Shown in pieces: positions 32,210 through 43,377 of a stretch of 64,000 bases of DNA (its first letter is position 1; the number at the start of each line of letters is the position of its first letter). The translations under genes and the position numbers were made by a program. Under the pieces are notes generated by a model that saw only the letters and a program-made list of their open reading frames with translations, did not search any database and was not told the DNA's origin. The stretch comes from Aricia agestis (Eukaryota; Arthropoda; Insecta; Lepidoptera; Lycaenidae). The stretch covers positions 13,109,001-13,173,000 of the forward strand of contig NC_056425.1 of NCBI RefSeq assembly GCF_905147365.1, read 5' to 3'.

Positions 32210-32334
32210 AAAGAGAAATTTGACCCATTCAAGCAAGCAAAAGAGCGGAGATTAATTTCGTTGCAAGTCCCAAAATAGCTTTAATTAGCATTTGCCTCGG
32301 GGTCCTGACTCCTGAGATCATATCAAAGGGGAAA

Positions 32335-32402
32335 CCACTGTATCTCCTGTGTTGCCAGGATCGACCATGGAGTCGATCCTGGCAACACAGGAGATACAGT
32401 GG
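32335..32402. repeat. Perfect 31-bp hairpin
   Basis: ccactgtatctcctgtgttg... pairs exactly with ...caacacaggagatacagtgg around a 6-nt loop (catgga). Confidence 0.9.
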
Positions 32403-32506
32403 TGGAAATGTTATGGGTCAAAGCCCGTAAAAAAAGCAAGAGGGCACCATAATCCCAACTTGCTCCATCCTAAAATTTCCCTAAAACAGACTATATCGAT
32501 GACATA

Positions 32507-32556
32507 CCTGCATTAAATTTGTGAAATGCACCTGGATTTCACAAACATAATGCAGG
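32507..32556. repeat. Near-perfect 21-bp hairpin
   Basis: cctgcattaaatttgtgaaat / atttcacaaacataatgcagg with a short loop. Confidence 0.8.
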
Positions 32557-32740
32557 TGAGTCCCACAAACCCGAAACTGTATTAAATCGACAAACCACAA
32601 GCAGTATTTCGTACCTAAATCCGACGTCCGCAGTATCATACAGGCACGTACGGGCGTGATTGGACTGCGAAGCGCGGTCGTTCTGACCTTACCTCCTTTT
32701 CTGTGTAGTTTCAGAATAGTTTTCGGGTTTTAGACTGTGT

Positions 32741-32880
32741 TAGATGACGCAAAACCGTCGCGCCAACATTTATCGCGCGGGAAACGTACATTTTTCCGGG
32801 ATAAAAGTATCCTTTGTCCTTTCTCGAGACTCAAAATATCCCCATAATATCCCCATACGTCAGCAAAACGCTTTTAGATC
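32741..32880 (-). mobile_element. Lep1-like Helitron fragment
   Basis: Complement of the 3' half: atgacgcaaaaccgtcgcgc, then tttatcgcgcgggaaacgta and gggataaaagtatcctttgt. Confidence 0.6.
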
Positions 32881-33073
32881 GATCCGATCGCACATCACCT
32901 TATTACCTACATTCCTACGCATCCGTCTTACGAGTTTCAATCTAAACAAATTATTTCCTAAATTTAAATTACACTGACCCATCCCAGAAAAACGCCGCGG
33001 AGATTTCACTTTAAAATATGATTTCAATTACTGGATAAAACCTGCCTTGAGGACACCATGAGCTCCTTACTGC

Positions 33074-33364
33074 TTTTTTTATGAAATAAGGGGGCAAACG
33101 AGCAAACGGGTCACCTGTTGGAAAGCCACTTCCGTCGCCCATGGACACTCGGAGCATCAGAAGAGCTGCAAGTGCGTTGCCGGCCTTTTAAGAGGGATTA
33201 GGGTAATAGGGGCGGGTAGGGAAGGGAATAGGGTAGGGGATTGGGCCTCCGGTAAACTCACTCACTCGGCGAAACACAGCGTCAGCGCTGTTTCACGCCG
33301 GTTTTCTGTGAGAACGTGGTATTTCTCCGGTCGAGCCGGCCCACGAAGCATGGCTCTCCCACGT
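33074..33364 (-). repeat. SINE-A copy 5
   Basis: Full set of tail, short pyrimidine domain, the gcgctgtttcacgccgg hairpin region, and the ctctcccacgt head. Confidence 0.9.
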
Positions 33365-33369
33365 ATAAA

Positions 33370-34205
33370 ATACTGGTCCTTATTAAGTCCGCTGTCGTGT
33401 ACTCAACATAATTACACTATTAATAGCCGACGTTGAGTGACAGCTTAATTCCCCTCCCCCCTTCTCACGTCCCTCAGGACTCCCCGCAACAGGGGAAAAT
33501 ATTATGCTATCTGCTCTTTTTTTTAACATCTAAAGCTCAAGTAATGAAGCTATTTTTTAACATCTGACCCAAAAGAGGAGTTTAAAAGTTTAAAGTGTCC
33601 TACTACATTCTGTGTGACTGTCCGTGGCATCACTGCATTTGGGTGGACCGATTTTGATGTTTTTGTATTTAAAAGTTGACTTGATGGATAGTCTTCTTAG
33701 AGATAGTCAACAGGCTGCTCAGTGTTGAAAATTTAGGTTCTATTTCATGAAAGGTTGTAAGCAACTTCCAGCCATTTCATCGGTTCTATATTTTGCATTC
33801 TATTTCCCGAATTCCAACCGTAGACTTTTGCTAACGCGAGCGAAGCCGCGGGCAAAAGCTCGTTAAATAATAAAACTCGACCAAATGAATGTGTCTCCTG
33901 TCGCGTATTGTGTGAAAACCCATACCGATGCAGTGAAGCTTTAAAGTAAACTGCGAAACTTTATTAGCTAAAATACGTTAAGGGACCTATTAACCACATT
34001 TTGAACCTTACGGCCCTCGTAATAAGATTGACGCATACATATTTGGCTAGGCCTCGACCATCAGCTGTGTGCTTAGGACACACATCAATTAAAAGTGATT
34101 GAAACGAGACAGACGTGTGGGCAGCCCGGCCACAGTTTCGGTGGTTTTATCACGTTTATCTGTGACAGGACGTTTTTAGATTATGCCAGACGCGACAGCC
34201 TGAAT
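33370..34205. other. Weak Helitron-like 3' end near 33829-33866; otherwise unrecognised
   Basis: gctaacgcgagcgaagccgc then gggcaaaagctcgtta resembles a common lepidopteran repeat end (hairpin plus degenerate CTRRT). The rest is AT-rich. Confidence 0.35.
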
Positions 34206-34689
34206 TTTTAGGCTTCAGTCTCGAAATCAGCGGCCAGCGGTGCGGGAGCGGCGGCGGCGCGTGACAATGTAAAGATTTTTAATTTTTATGGAACGGCACG
34301 CTGCGTACAATACGGCTTAGCCATATTATATGTAAACCTACACCCGCAGGGCTATCATGTATCTCGCGAAAGCAAAACGATAGCAAAAATTGTGCAAAAA
34401 TTGCGCAAAAATCGCAATTTCGTATTATGTATCAGCAAAAACAATACGATTGCAATCGAGCGACAGTACTCCCTCTGCCGAACAATCAAGGAACTATAAT
34501 TGCATTACAATCGCTAAATCTCCATACTTTTGCAATTTATTTCGTATCACGTAAGGCTTTTGACAGCAATGTGATCGCGATCGGCGAGCAATTTGAACTG
34601 TCAAATAGCGATCACAACAAAGGTGATTTTTTACCGATTGCTTGTTTATCGCTGAGAGGTTAGTTGTGTTTTGCGTCAATATTTAAACT

Positions 34690-35010
34690 GTAAAACGTAT
34701 TTTTATAACATTGGCGCATACAGTGCTCATATTAGAAGCCATTCTTGAAGGAGAAACAAGAGATGTAGCCAGAAATACAGCTAAATAAGACCTCGCAATC
34801 TCGACCGAGCCCAGGCACTGGAACTGTCTGACTCTGAGTTTAAAACCCATTACAAGGGTTGAATAAGGAGCTGTTTGTGACGAGTTAAACACATTGACAA
34901 GAAAAACAACAATTAACACATGTGCTGTGTTGTTGCGAAACATCTGCAACAACTATCACGTCGCCTGCCAGTACGACGACTTCCAAGTGCTTCAACAAGT
35001 TTAGGACCAC
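34690..35010 (+). pseudogene. PIF/Harbinger transposase remnant (N- and C-terminal pieces)
   Basis: A frame near 34795-34855 reads RNLDRAQALELSDSEFKTHY, like the N-terminal 'LR...L.D.EF...YRL.K.LF' region of HARBI1-type transposases. After frame changes, 34910-34960 reads INTCAVLLRNICNNYHV, like the C-terminal 'NACAVLHNIC' motif. The DDE core between them is missing, so the gene has a large internal deletion and several shifts. Identification rests on these two motifs. Confidence 0.6.
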
Positions 35011-35014
35011 ACTT

Positions 35015-36195
35015 AAGCCATTGCAGGATGTTACAGTTTCTTTGAAAAAGTGAGAACCAGCTTTTAGTGAGTGGCAGACCGCAAAGAACTTGCAGAGGTT
35101 GTGATCTTTATGAAGTGAAAAATAAAGCAGTAAAACAGTGTTACTTGTTTCATTTGCATGTAGTTTACTATTAAGTTATTGTTATTTATCTTCATGTAAG
35201 TAGAATTAAATGGAATAAGTACTTTTAAACCTACATCAGAAATAAGGTTTATTTTTAAGTAGTAAGTAAAACATTTTCTTTATGACTAATTATTTTATGC
35301 ATAATCTCCAATATAATGAAATGTGCAACAGTAAATAAAAGATTTAGTCTTGTATTATTTAATAATAACAGAAATATATTATAACCAATGTTAAAAAGGT
35401 TTATTAAAATCAGAATACTGCTTAAAACCTATCAATCCCCAAGCGGCAGCTGGCTGCCGCATAACAATTGAAAATTTATTGTGTCTGGGGTCTGCGATAC
35501 CCACGATGGAGGTGCTACAAGCTCTTATGAATAATGTTAATTTCTTTATTAGTGTTTCATCCTGATGTTTTAAATATCAATATTGTAAATATTAACATGT
35601 ACTATATATTAAAATAAAAATACAACTATTATTTTTATTACAAATTTATTTAATACTTACAAAGTAAAGTTTTTATCAATTATGTACCTACTTATGTAAA
35701 TTTATCAATATCACTCAATTCCTTCAGTATAGTCTATAACTCTATATAGTCTTTAAAGTTGTTACTTTGCATTTGTTAATAATTAACAATTATAGTAACT
35801 CTATTAATAGCTGTATTCTGTTTAGTATTCCTAATAATCAATTACATATTTAATACTAATGTGGGTTTCTGAACCAAAAACAAAATTACATTCAAATTAT
35901 TAAAGGTTTTTTATTGTATTCTCACTAAAATATGTTTTGTTAACAGTTAATAATTATTATCAGTACATATCAGTTATATAATGTTATAAAATGTCAATTT
36001 ACAAAATAAAGAAATAAAGTACATACAAAGTGAGTTTTTTATTTAATATAAACCCCAAACTATAGGTAACACTGTATATGACAACTTTTATTATAATTTT
36101 AATATGACAAAGTATAATATGTAGTTTCACACAGTCATCTATTTTAACACAAAGTTTTTCATTTTAAAATGATTTTAACAATAATAAATATTTGT
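35015..36195. other. AT-rich interior of the Harbinger element
   Basis: No recognisable protein fragments. Includes several AATAAA-like strings, which would fit 3' ends of the two convergent genes. Confidence 0.4.
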
Positions 36196-36200
36196 TATAA

Positions 36201-36860
36201 CTAATAAGACAAGTCAAATATTGTTGATTCAGCAGCACTCCGTAGTTTGTCATCGGTATGGTACTTTGAATCAGACAGCCCAGCTTCCATGAAATCCATA
36301 TCTGCAAAATAAAGTTAATTTAATAAAAAATACTTATTTTTTTGTATAGTTTAAAACTTATTTAAAATTTACTGTAAGGAACAACTACTTTCACAGAAAT
36401 CATCCGATAATATTGTATTGGATGGTTTGGCATTTCAGCCTCACTATATAAACTCACTTATCTAATAAAAATATAGGTAATTATTAAGATTATGTTTTTA
36501 ATAGGTTAGTTAGAAATTGTAGAACTTACCTACTTAGTACTTAGAGTATAATAAAATTCTATGTTCACCATCACCAAATACTAGTGCTCTGCGATGAAAG
36601 CCAAGACTTCATTGTCGACTTTGTTTATTGGTAAGCCATATCATCATCTTTGATTACCAGCAGCATCAGCAGGCCCCAAAGTACCACCTCTGTTAGCCAT
36701 AGCTTCATCTTGCTATTGCTTTTAACTTTTAAGGTCAGCCCAGTACTACAAAAATAGAAAAGTGTTATGAAAAGGCAAAAAAGGGAGAAGTAACATCAGG
36801 AAAGTACAAATTAAGGATGCTTACCTTTTTCTATTGTTCTCAAGATTTTGTTGATCTAGA
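36201..36860 (-). pseudogene. Harbinger accessory Myb/SANT-like protein remnant
   Basis: Three exon-like blocks on the - strand. A terminal exon (36301-36201) after TTTTGCAG reads MDFMEAGLSDSKYHTDDKLR and ends with TAG. A middle block from 36745 after TTTTTGTAG reads YWADLKS, then, with stops, EAMANRGGTLGP and NKVDNEVLAFIAEH. An upstream block ends LDQQNLENNRK at a GTAAGC donor (~36825). The W-x-DLK and 'NEVLAFI' signatures resemble NAIF1/Myb-SANT proteins that accompany Harbinger transposases. It contains in-frame stops and is not functional. Confidence 0.5.
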
Positions 36861-37383
36861 TTCTAGAGCTTTAGGCTCATGGGCAAGATTATTCTACGGT
36901 TTTCAACATTTTCTTTTCAGATTGACCCAAGATCTACTCCTTTGGCTATTTCACAAGGAAATCCAGCTAATACATTGGTGAAATACCAAAGATTTTACAT
37001 TTTACAGCATTGTACTTGTATAATCTCGCTCACTTGTTATTTTGTTCACGAAACAATCACAACTAAAGCGAACGCAGAGTACTTTTGTATACATTAGAAA
37101 CGTGAACACTTGTAAACATTGTCGAAGTTTGTTTGATTTGACATTCCAATAATAGTTCCTTTGATTGCTACTAAATTGTTTTTGGCGCTAGTGTACTCGC
37201 AAAAGTGCATTGAAACGATAAGCGAGCGATCCGCGAGCGATCGCTTACATGATACCATTTTTTTTTATACCCAGCAATCGATCGCGCGATCATCGCGCGA
37301 TTTTTGCTGATGGTTTGTTAATCGCTATTTTTACGTGATAGCCCTGCCGCCCTGCTGTCCGCTGAATTTGTGACTGAAGCCTA

Positions 37384-37762
37384 GGGCCTGTCCACATCTC
37401 CACATCACGACGTCGTCAACGTGAAACGGTGCGGTAACGTGGCGTAAATTTACACGTCACGTCAACGTACCGTACATTGACGTGACGTCAACGTAACGTA
37501 AAAAATGTTTACGTCTTTTTTCTTCTCTTTCTCCGCTTTTAACAATAGCAAACGCAGAATACGTATTGTGCGGTCCCCATCTAAATCAGTAGATGTCAGT
37601 AGTAAAAATGTAGCAATTTTACAAGGCATGGCGACGTACAAGGTTGCAATATCGTGCATTTTACGTTACGTTTTAAACGTGCACGTCACGTCAACGTACC
37701 GTGCCAGGTTACCGTACCATTCCACGTTGATGACGTCGTGACGTGGAGATGTGGATAGGCCC
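37384..37762. mobile_element. MITE-I, 379 bp, ACGT-rich
   Basis: gggcctgtccacatctccac / gtggagatgtggataggccc ends. The subterminal zones are crowded with acgtca/tgacgt and acgtaac motifs. It abuts MITE-H copy 2. Confidence 0.75.
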
Positions 37763-37764
37763 TT

Positions 37765-38215
37765 AGGCTGGATTTATGTTATATGCGCCCGCCCGAAGTC
37801 CGAACGCGCGGTTTTGCCGCTACACCGCGAACAAGCAAATGTATGTAAATGACACAGAATGACAGCGCGACCGCGCCGCTGTACTACGAGTATAAGACCT
37901 AGAGTTTTTCCAATCTCATCTGACCCAGGTCAGATCAAGATTAGATCTTTAGGATTAATCACAAGGCCAATCGGAAATACGATGCATATTAGATTCAGGA
38001 TTACATCAATACTAATCTTCTATATGTCTGTTACTTTCTTACGTTTGAACTGGTTTAGGTGAGACTCCTCTGAGACTCGGTATATATAAGTAGAGATACA
38101 TAAGCACCACGAAAGGATTATAATATTTTTCCCAAAAAAAGAAAATGTCTTTTTCCGCGATAAACGATTTGACGATTGGGCTATATCTACTCGTAGTACA
38201 TAGGAAATTGATTTC
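37765..38215. other. No recognised feature
   Basis: A CG-containing patch (37785-37880) followed by AT-rich DNA. No supported gene. Confidence 0.3.
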
Positions 38216-38221
38216 TAGGTT

Positions 38222-38372
38222 GACAGTTGACAGACCAAATTATTTGGTCGGATCATGGCAATTCAATGTTAATAATAAAATGTGATCTGTCGGCTAGGTT
38301 CGACATAACGCGACTAAACTACATAGGTCTCCCATTTGCCTAGGATTTAGGAATCAACTTCACTGATAGTAC
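38222..38372. repeat. Repeat BB copy 2
   Basis: gaccaaattatttggtcgga ... ggcaattcaatgttaataat ... taaactacataggtctccca ... cactgatagtacaa; same order as 27341-27500. Confidence 0.6.
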
Positions 38373-38697
38373 AATATAAATTATTCTGTCTATATTATAT
38401 TGCCACCCATAGACTTAATATATATTGTCGTAGCATTATAGGTTTATGTTGCCACCATAATGTATGGGCTGACACTGTGGTTATTATGTACGGAATTTGG
38501 CTGGACGCCAAAATATCTTAACATAATAAACATTGTTGGATTATGTTGATGTCTTCTACATAATAACTTGTCCGTCTGTCTGTGCGTTCTATTTATATCT
38601 TACTCGCAAAGCTATTAAAGTTGAAACTATCCAGAAAAGTCATCTTAAAAAAAGTGAGGCCCAATTCTTGTCCCTCGAGTTTCCATTCATAGCTTAA

Positions 38698-39155
38698 GGC
38701 GAGGATAAACCCCAATTTATTATTCCGTGACTCCCGGTTTACCTAGTTCCAATATAATAACGAAGTGTTAAAAAATATGAGATATAAAGCACAATATTCA
38801 AAATACCTTAAACCATAAACATTTTAATAAAACGTAATACTTTGGCTGTAATTAATTTACAAACTTACCTCCGAAAAAACTCTATTTCATCGAAATATAA
38901 GTATTAACTAGGATAATTGTACATTTTATTCGAATAAATTGTTAGCAAATCTATATTAAAAATTATTTAACTGAACAATTTTGTTTCTTAATATTTATTT
39001 CCAAAGATATTTAAAAAAAACATGAAAAATAGAGAAGATCCGCCCGAGAACCTACAGTTTTATGCTAAGATAAAATGAATCTTATTGCGATGCGTATACG
39101 CTTGGTCTTTGGTTGTGTGCAAGGTTATCGTTTTTGACTGAGATTAATCCCCACC
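38698..39155. mobile_element. MITE-J copy 2, TTAA-flanked
   Basis: Bounded by TTAA at 38694-38697 and 39156-39159. Very similar throughout to the copy at 1082-1541, including gactcccggtttacctagtt. Confidence 0.85.
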
Positions 39156-39365
39156 TTAAACTTATTTGTTATCTGCACCGCAGTCTTCGCAGCCATAGCA
39201 GCTATAGAAAGAGTTTCGTTCTACGGAAGAATGGAGAAAGCTGTCACTTTCTCCTTTTTAGAGAAATCTTTCATATTACTGTGGCGTTTTGTCCTTATGG
39301 TCTAATATAAGAAAAAAAACAAAACGACTACAATTAAAAGATTTATTAAAATAATAATAATAACG

Positions 39366-39610
39366 GTGTGGATTCTAAGGGCCTGATCTGGTTTTGTGGT
39401 TATTGTACTCTCCTGGTTTAACGGGGGGACAAGGGCACCGGCGGAAACAGGAACCGTGTAGAAGTCCAGCCTGCGATGACACTGAAGTGGCCCTGGTGAG
39501 CGACCTGGACGCCAGCCTCCTCCAGCAGTAGATTAAGGGGCTAGGAGACAAACTCTTCAGCCTCAACCCCAAAGGTCGAACCCCTATCGGGGTGCAAGAC
39601 GACACTTAAT
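39366..39610 (-). repeat. Probable LINE 3'-end fragment
   Basis: On the - strand the block tatcggggtgcaagacgaca... ends in a (TTA)n stretch (complement of 39330-39365). An open frame crosses it, but no reverse-transcriptase motif remains. Class uncertain. Confidence 0.4.
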
Positions 39611-39961
39611 GATCAAAATATTAAATCCGAAGTCTATAATTAATGTTACTAGGACTTGTTTATTAAAAATCAAATACTGATTTAGCTGTTAACATTTAAA
39701 TGCGGTGATAGAACGTAACGACTTCACGAACAAAAATTACATTTTTTAGAAATTTATAACTGAAGTATTATAATAATTAAGGACCATGTACGTGCAACGT
39801 TACATTACCTTTTCCCTAAAATCTGTCATTATTTCTATTCTTTCACATTTCTACCGTGGTCATGTTGCAGAAAATGATCCGTGTGTGTGTACTGTGTATC
39901 ATTATTCATTATTCATTACACAATATTTTCACAACCATATACAATAATTGATTCATAGGCG

Positions 39962-40270
39962 GACCTACGTTGTAGGAACGAAGTTCCGTATCGCGCGTTC
40001 GGCGTAAAGGCTAGATAGGCAGAACGATATAATATTTTGACCTTGACATTTTTTTATTAGTACCTGCATGGTAGGAGCAGAGGGCGTGGATAGTATTCCT
40101 ATGCGTCAACTAGATGGCGTTTTTTGAGAATAAACCGACGCGTTGTTAGTATTCCTGGGCGTCAATAATTGGCGTTTTTTAAATAATTTTTTTGAGTGTA
40201 TATTATGTATACAAGTTTTTGTTGTTTACATAAGAAATAACTTCGTTCCATACGGGTGTCCCTTGACACC
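39962..40270. repeat. Repeat LL with inverted ends
   Basis: tgtaggaacgaagttccgta and ataacttcgttccatacggg at the borders. Internal duplicated 'tagtattcct-gcgtcaa' blocks at about 40091 and 40147. Confidence 0.45.
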
Positions 40271-40274
40271 TCTC

Positions 40275-41265
40275 AAGTTTTTTTAATTGCATTTTGTCAA
40301 GTCAATGTTAGTTGTAGCTGGGACCATAGCCCGACAAAATCAAGAAGGTCCATCTGCCTAATTTCCTCCGATAACACAGAAATAATTAGTATGGATAGAG
40401 GCGCGCGTAGATTGAAAAAATAAACACCACCATTACATAAGATTTGATTCAGATAAATTCACAAGGTCAACAACAACAGAAACATAAAAACAGCCTATAA
40501 CAAATAGAATTAAGTTATTTTTATGGTGGTGCCAAATGGTACTTATAGTTTTGTTTCAGACGTCTAGACGCCATTTTATGTCCTTCGAGAGGTGTATGCT
40601 TTATGTTAATCAAACATTCGTATTCAAGCTTGTACATTTTTGACGAAGACTTAAAATAAGACGTCACGAATAAGTGAATACGTGTGCAGGTGAACAACTT
40701 TACAACTTTATTTTTATTTTTATTTCATATCAAGACAGGGTACATGAAACGAAAACCATAATATGTACCATGAGTTTTTACGAATTATAACTATCAGGAA
40801 CTATCTAAGAAGTTAAGGTGCATCTATGTCATTTAATCGGGTTTAAGCCCAGCAGATGACTAACATTTAAAGGAATAAGCCGACCAAAAAACGTAGGTCT
40901 GCGAATGAAGGAATCAATCGCGCATATACTTATTAAAAAACCGCGCGTGCGGAGTGCGAAATTTGGTAGATTTTAATGTTTACGTTAATAAAATATATGA
41001 ATGAGCACGAATGAGGTTATCTATTTAAAATGATGCTTAAAAACTTTAAAGTTAAAAAAGCTCGTAATCTGATAGAAAGTTCGCACTAAAGTGTCCCCAA
41101 CAAACCCTCAACCCTTTGTAGCCTTAAATCTGATCAGATATGGACTTTAATTTAATTATGACCGGGCCAAAGTTGGCTCTCGATTATTTCATTTATTTCA
41201 ATCGTAATTTCAGGCACTTCGCTTATCCCTTTGACGGTGACTTAAAATGACTATAATCCTACTAA
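40275..41265. other. No recognised feature
   Basis: AT-rich, with weak BB-like traces near 40290-40390 and 40830-40930. Confidence 0.35.
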
Positions 41266-41267
41266 GC

Positions 41268-41640
41268 GCCTCCGTGGTCTAGTGGTATAGAGCGCGGCTC
41301 TTGACTCGGAGGTCGTGGGTTCGATTCCCGCGTTGGAAACATGTTATTTCCAAGTTTGGTTAGGACAATACAGGCTGATCACCTGATTCTCTGACAAGTA
41401 AGATGATCCATAGTCCATACGTCGGATGGGCATGTAAAAAGTCGGTCCTGCGCCTGATCTCTCGCCGGTCGTGTCGGTCTTCCGTCCCACTGGGTTATGC
41501 GAGTAAAGGAATAGAGAGTGCTCTTGTGTACTGCGCACACATTTGGGCACTATAAAAGTACTCCTGCGTAGCTGGCCTAGTTTCAATGAAACCGGCCACC
41601 GTCACCGAAACCGGTGTGGGAGCATTATTATATTAATCCC
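41268..41640 (+). repeat. SINE-C copy 1 (tRNA-derived)
   Basis: The tRNA-like head has box A TGGTCTAGTGG (41275-41285) and box B GGTTCGATTCC (41318-41328). The body includes acaggctgatcacctgattc, tcggtcctgcgcctgatctc and a 3' part with accgaaaccggtgtgggag. The acceptor ends do not pair as in a real tRNA. An inverted copy is at 59109-59490. Confidence 0.85.
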
Positions 41641-41722
41641 TACTAATATTATAAATACGAAAGTGTGTCTGTCTGTCTTTGTTACCTCTTCACGCTAAAA
41701 CCGCTGAACCGATTTTGTTGTA
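41636..41722 (+). mobile_element. Lep1-like Helitron 5' fragment
   Basis: tccctactaatattataaat, tctg tract, then ccgctgaaccgattttgttg; directly follows SINE-C. Confidence 0.6.
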
Positions 41723-41724
41723 TT

Positions 41725-42520
41725 ATTGTTTGTTTGTTCTATAATTTAAGTACTCTCTGTTATGAAAATATGCTGGCGTCAGGCGTGCGTCGACGCGTGC
41801 ATTCACTCTTCGACGCTTCCATATTTTCATAGCTCAGGCAATTTCCATACACTGTTGGTCTAAAAAAATAGCTGCGTGGCCAGACCTAGGATTATTTAAA
41901 ATAGCTAGGCCATATTATAAACTTAAAAATACTTATATGGACTTAAAACCCACCCTGTAACTAGAATTTTTTATCATTTAATATTATGAGTTATCTACGA
42001 AACCTTAAATTACTGCTAAAACGTATACTGTTACAGTGTTAAATTCATAGAATTAGTTTAAGGTATAAATAACCTAGCTATTGGAAATATTCTTAGTTCT
42101 GACCGCACATTTATTTATTTTTAGACCAGAATGCCTCATGTCCTTTGTAATTAATAGAACAATAGAGATGGTTATGAATTATGATAGTTTAAGCAAAAAA
42201 TTGACCCGTAACTTCGACGACTCTACCTCAGTGTAAGTTGAGCATAAGTGGGTTAATATTCTACGTTCAAAGTTCAAACCTTTATAGATTCTTCATAGCT
42301 GTATTTCATTACTTACATGCTCCGGCAATTTGCATTTTGCAATTGCAAAGGCTATAAAAGGCGGTGCAATATATCGAGCACACTGTAGAGCCTGTACTCT
42401 TTAGAGCAATGGTTTTCAAACTGTGGAACCAGACCCCTGGAGGTCGTGATGAGTAGCTGGGAAGCCAGCTACGAAATTATAGAAGAACGATTTCAGCAAA
42501 TTGTATTAATCCATCTTTAA
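41725..42520. other. Unrecognised; short inverted pair at 41768-41833
   Basis: atgaaaatatgctggcgtca and gacgcttccatattttcat form a small inverted pair; a hAT-like 'ggttttcaaactgtgg' string sits near 42410. No gene. Confidence 0.35.
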
Positions 42521-42523
42521 AAC

Positions 42524-42859
42524 AATGAAATGCCATACTTTTACTGACGAATTTATTGTATGCGAAATCAGGTTAATTGATTGTATGTAATGAATTAATG
42601 ACTTAGATAGTTATAGTCAGATAATTTAAATATTAGTTGGTCGCTGTTAAGCATTTTGTGTACACTACTAACCCGCAAAAAAGTGTTGAATTGTGAACAA
42701 TGAAATGCCTTACTTTTACTGACGAATTTATTGTAAGCGAAATCAGGGGAATTGATTGTATGTAATGAATTAATGACTTAGATAGTTATAGTCAGATAAT
42801 TTCAATATTAGTTGGTCGCTGTTAAGCATTTTGTGTACACTACTAACCCGCAATTAAGA
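42524..42859. repeat. 175-bp tandem duplication
   Basis: Unit 1 is 42524-42698; unit 2 starts at 42699 (aatgaaatgcc-tacttttac). The two are nearly identical, and each includes one arm of MITE-M (ggtcgctgttaagcattttg). Confidence 0.9.
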
Positions 42860-43260
42860 AATTTAAAAAAACCCCCGCCAAAACAACTTTAAAAAGTAAT
42901 GACATAATATTTACTGCCTTTAAGTTTAAATGATTCCTAACTTGTGTAAAGTAATATTTTAGTCCATAATTGTTGTCACGGTGTGTCGGGGACCGCCAAG
43001 TAAACTACAACCTACTCGTACAACCGCCAAGTCGCTGATTACCTATCTCGATTCAGATCCCTGTGAATTGATCCTTAAACTTGTTAAGTGAAATTAAACA
43101 TCTACATTAGCGGTCCCCCGACACACCTTGACAACAATTATGGTCTTAAATAATTATTACTTTGCACAAGTTAGGAATCATTTGAACTTGAAGGCAGTAA
43201 ATATTATTTCATTACTTTTTAAAGTTGTTTTGGCGGGGGTTTTTTTAAATTTCTTAATTT
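42852..43260. mobile_element. Long foldback element N, ~150-bp arms
   Basis: aattaagaaatttaaaaaaa ... ttgttgtcacggtgtgtcgg pairs with ccgacacaccttgacaacaa ... aaatttcttaattt. The spacer at the apex is gaccgccaag/cttggcgg-like. A partial second copy is at 57315-57460. Confidence 0.8.
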
Positions 43261-43377
43261 AATTTTATTTCATACTTTTTAAACTTGTGTTGGTTATAGT
43301 GCAGAATAATTCCTATCAACAGAATTATATTCTCATGATTACCATCTATCAATGTCCTTTTCGATGAGGCCGTTAAA

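Larger units (their letters stand above)
34348..37345. mobile_element. Decayed PIF/Harbinger-type transposon, ~3.0 kb
   Basis: Short terminal repeats agggctatcatgta / tacgtgatagccct... with subterminal clusters of gcaatcg/cgattgc-like motifs at both ends. It contains a transposase remnant on + (34690-35010) and a Myb/SANT-like remnant on - (36201-36860), in convergent order, the two-gene plan of Harbinger elements. Long AT-rich spacer. No intact gene; no clear TSD. Confidence 0.7.
34211..37381. mobile_element. MITE-H copy 2, split by a Harbinger element
   Basis: The left half (34211-34263: ggcttcagtctcgaaatcag, gcgggagcggcggcggcgcg) and right half (37346-37381: ctgctgtccgctgaatttgt, ctgaagcc) are the two ends of MITE-H separated by about 3 kb. 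Confidence 0.65.

Noticed and set aside
32039..32278. 79-codon frame
   Set aside because: Built around the perfect 22-bp hairpin; no similarity recognised.
41268..41341. True tRNA gene
   Set aside because: Box A and B are good, but the acceptor ends do not pair and the sequence continues as SINE-C, with an inverted second copy.
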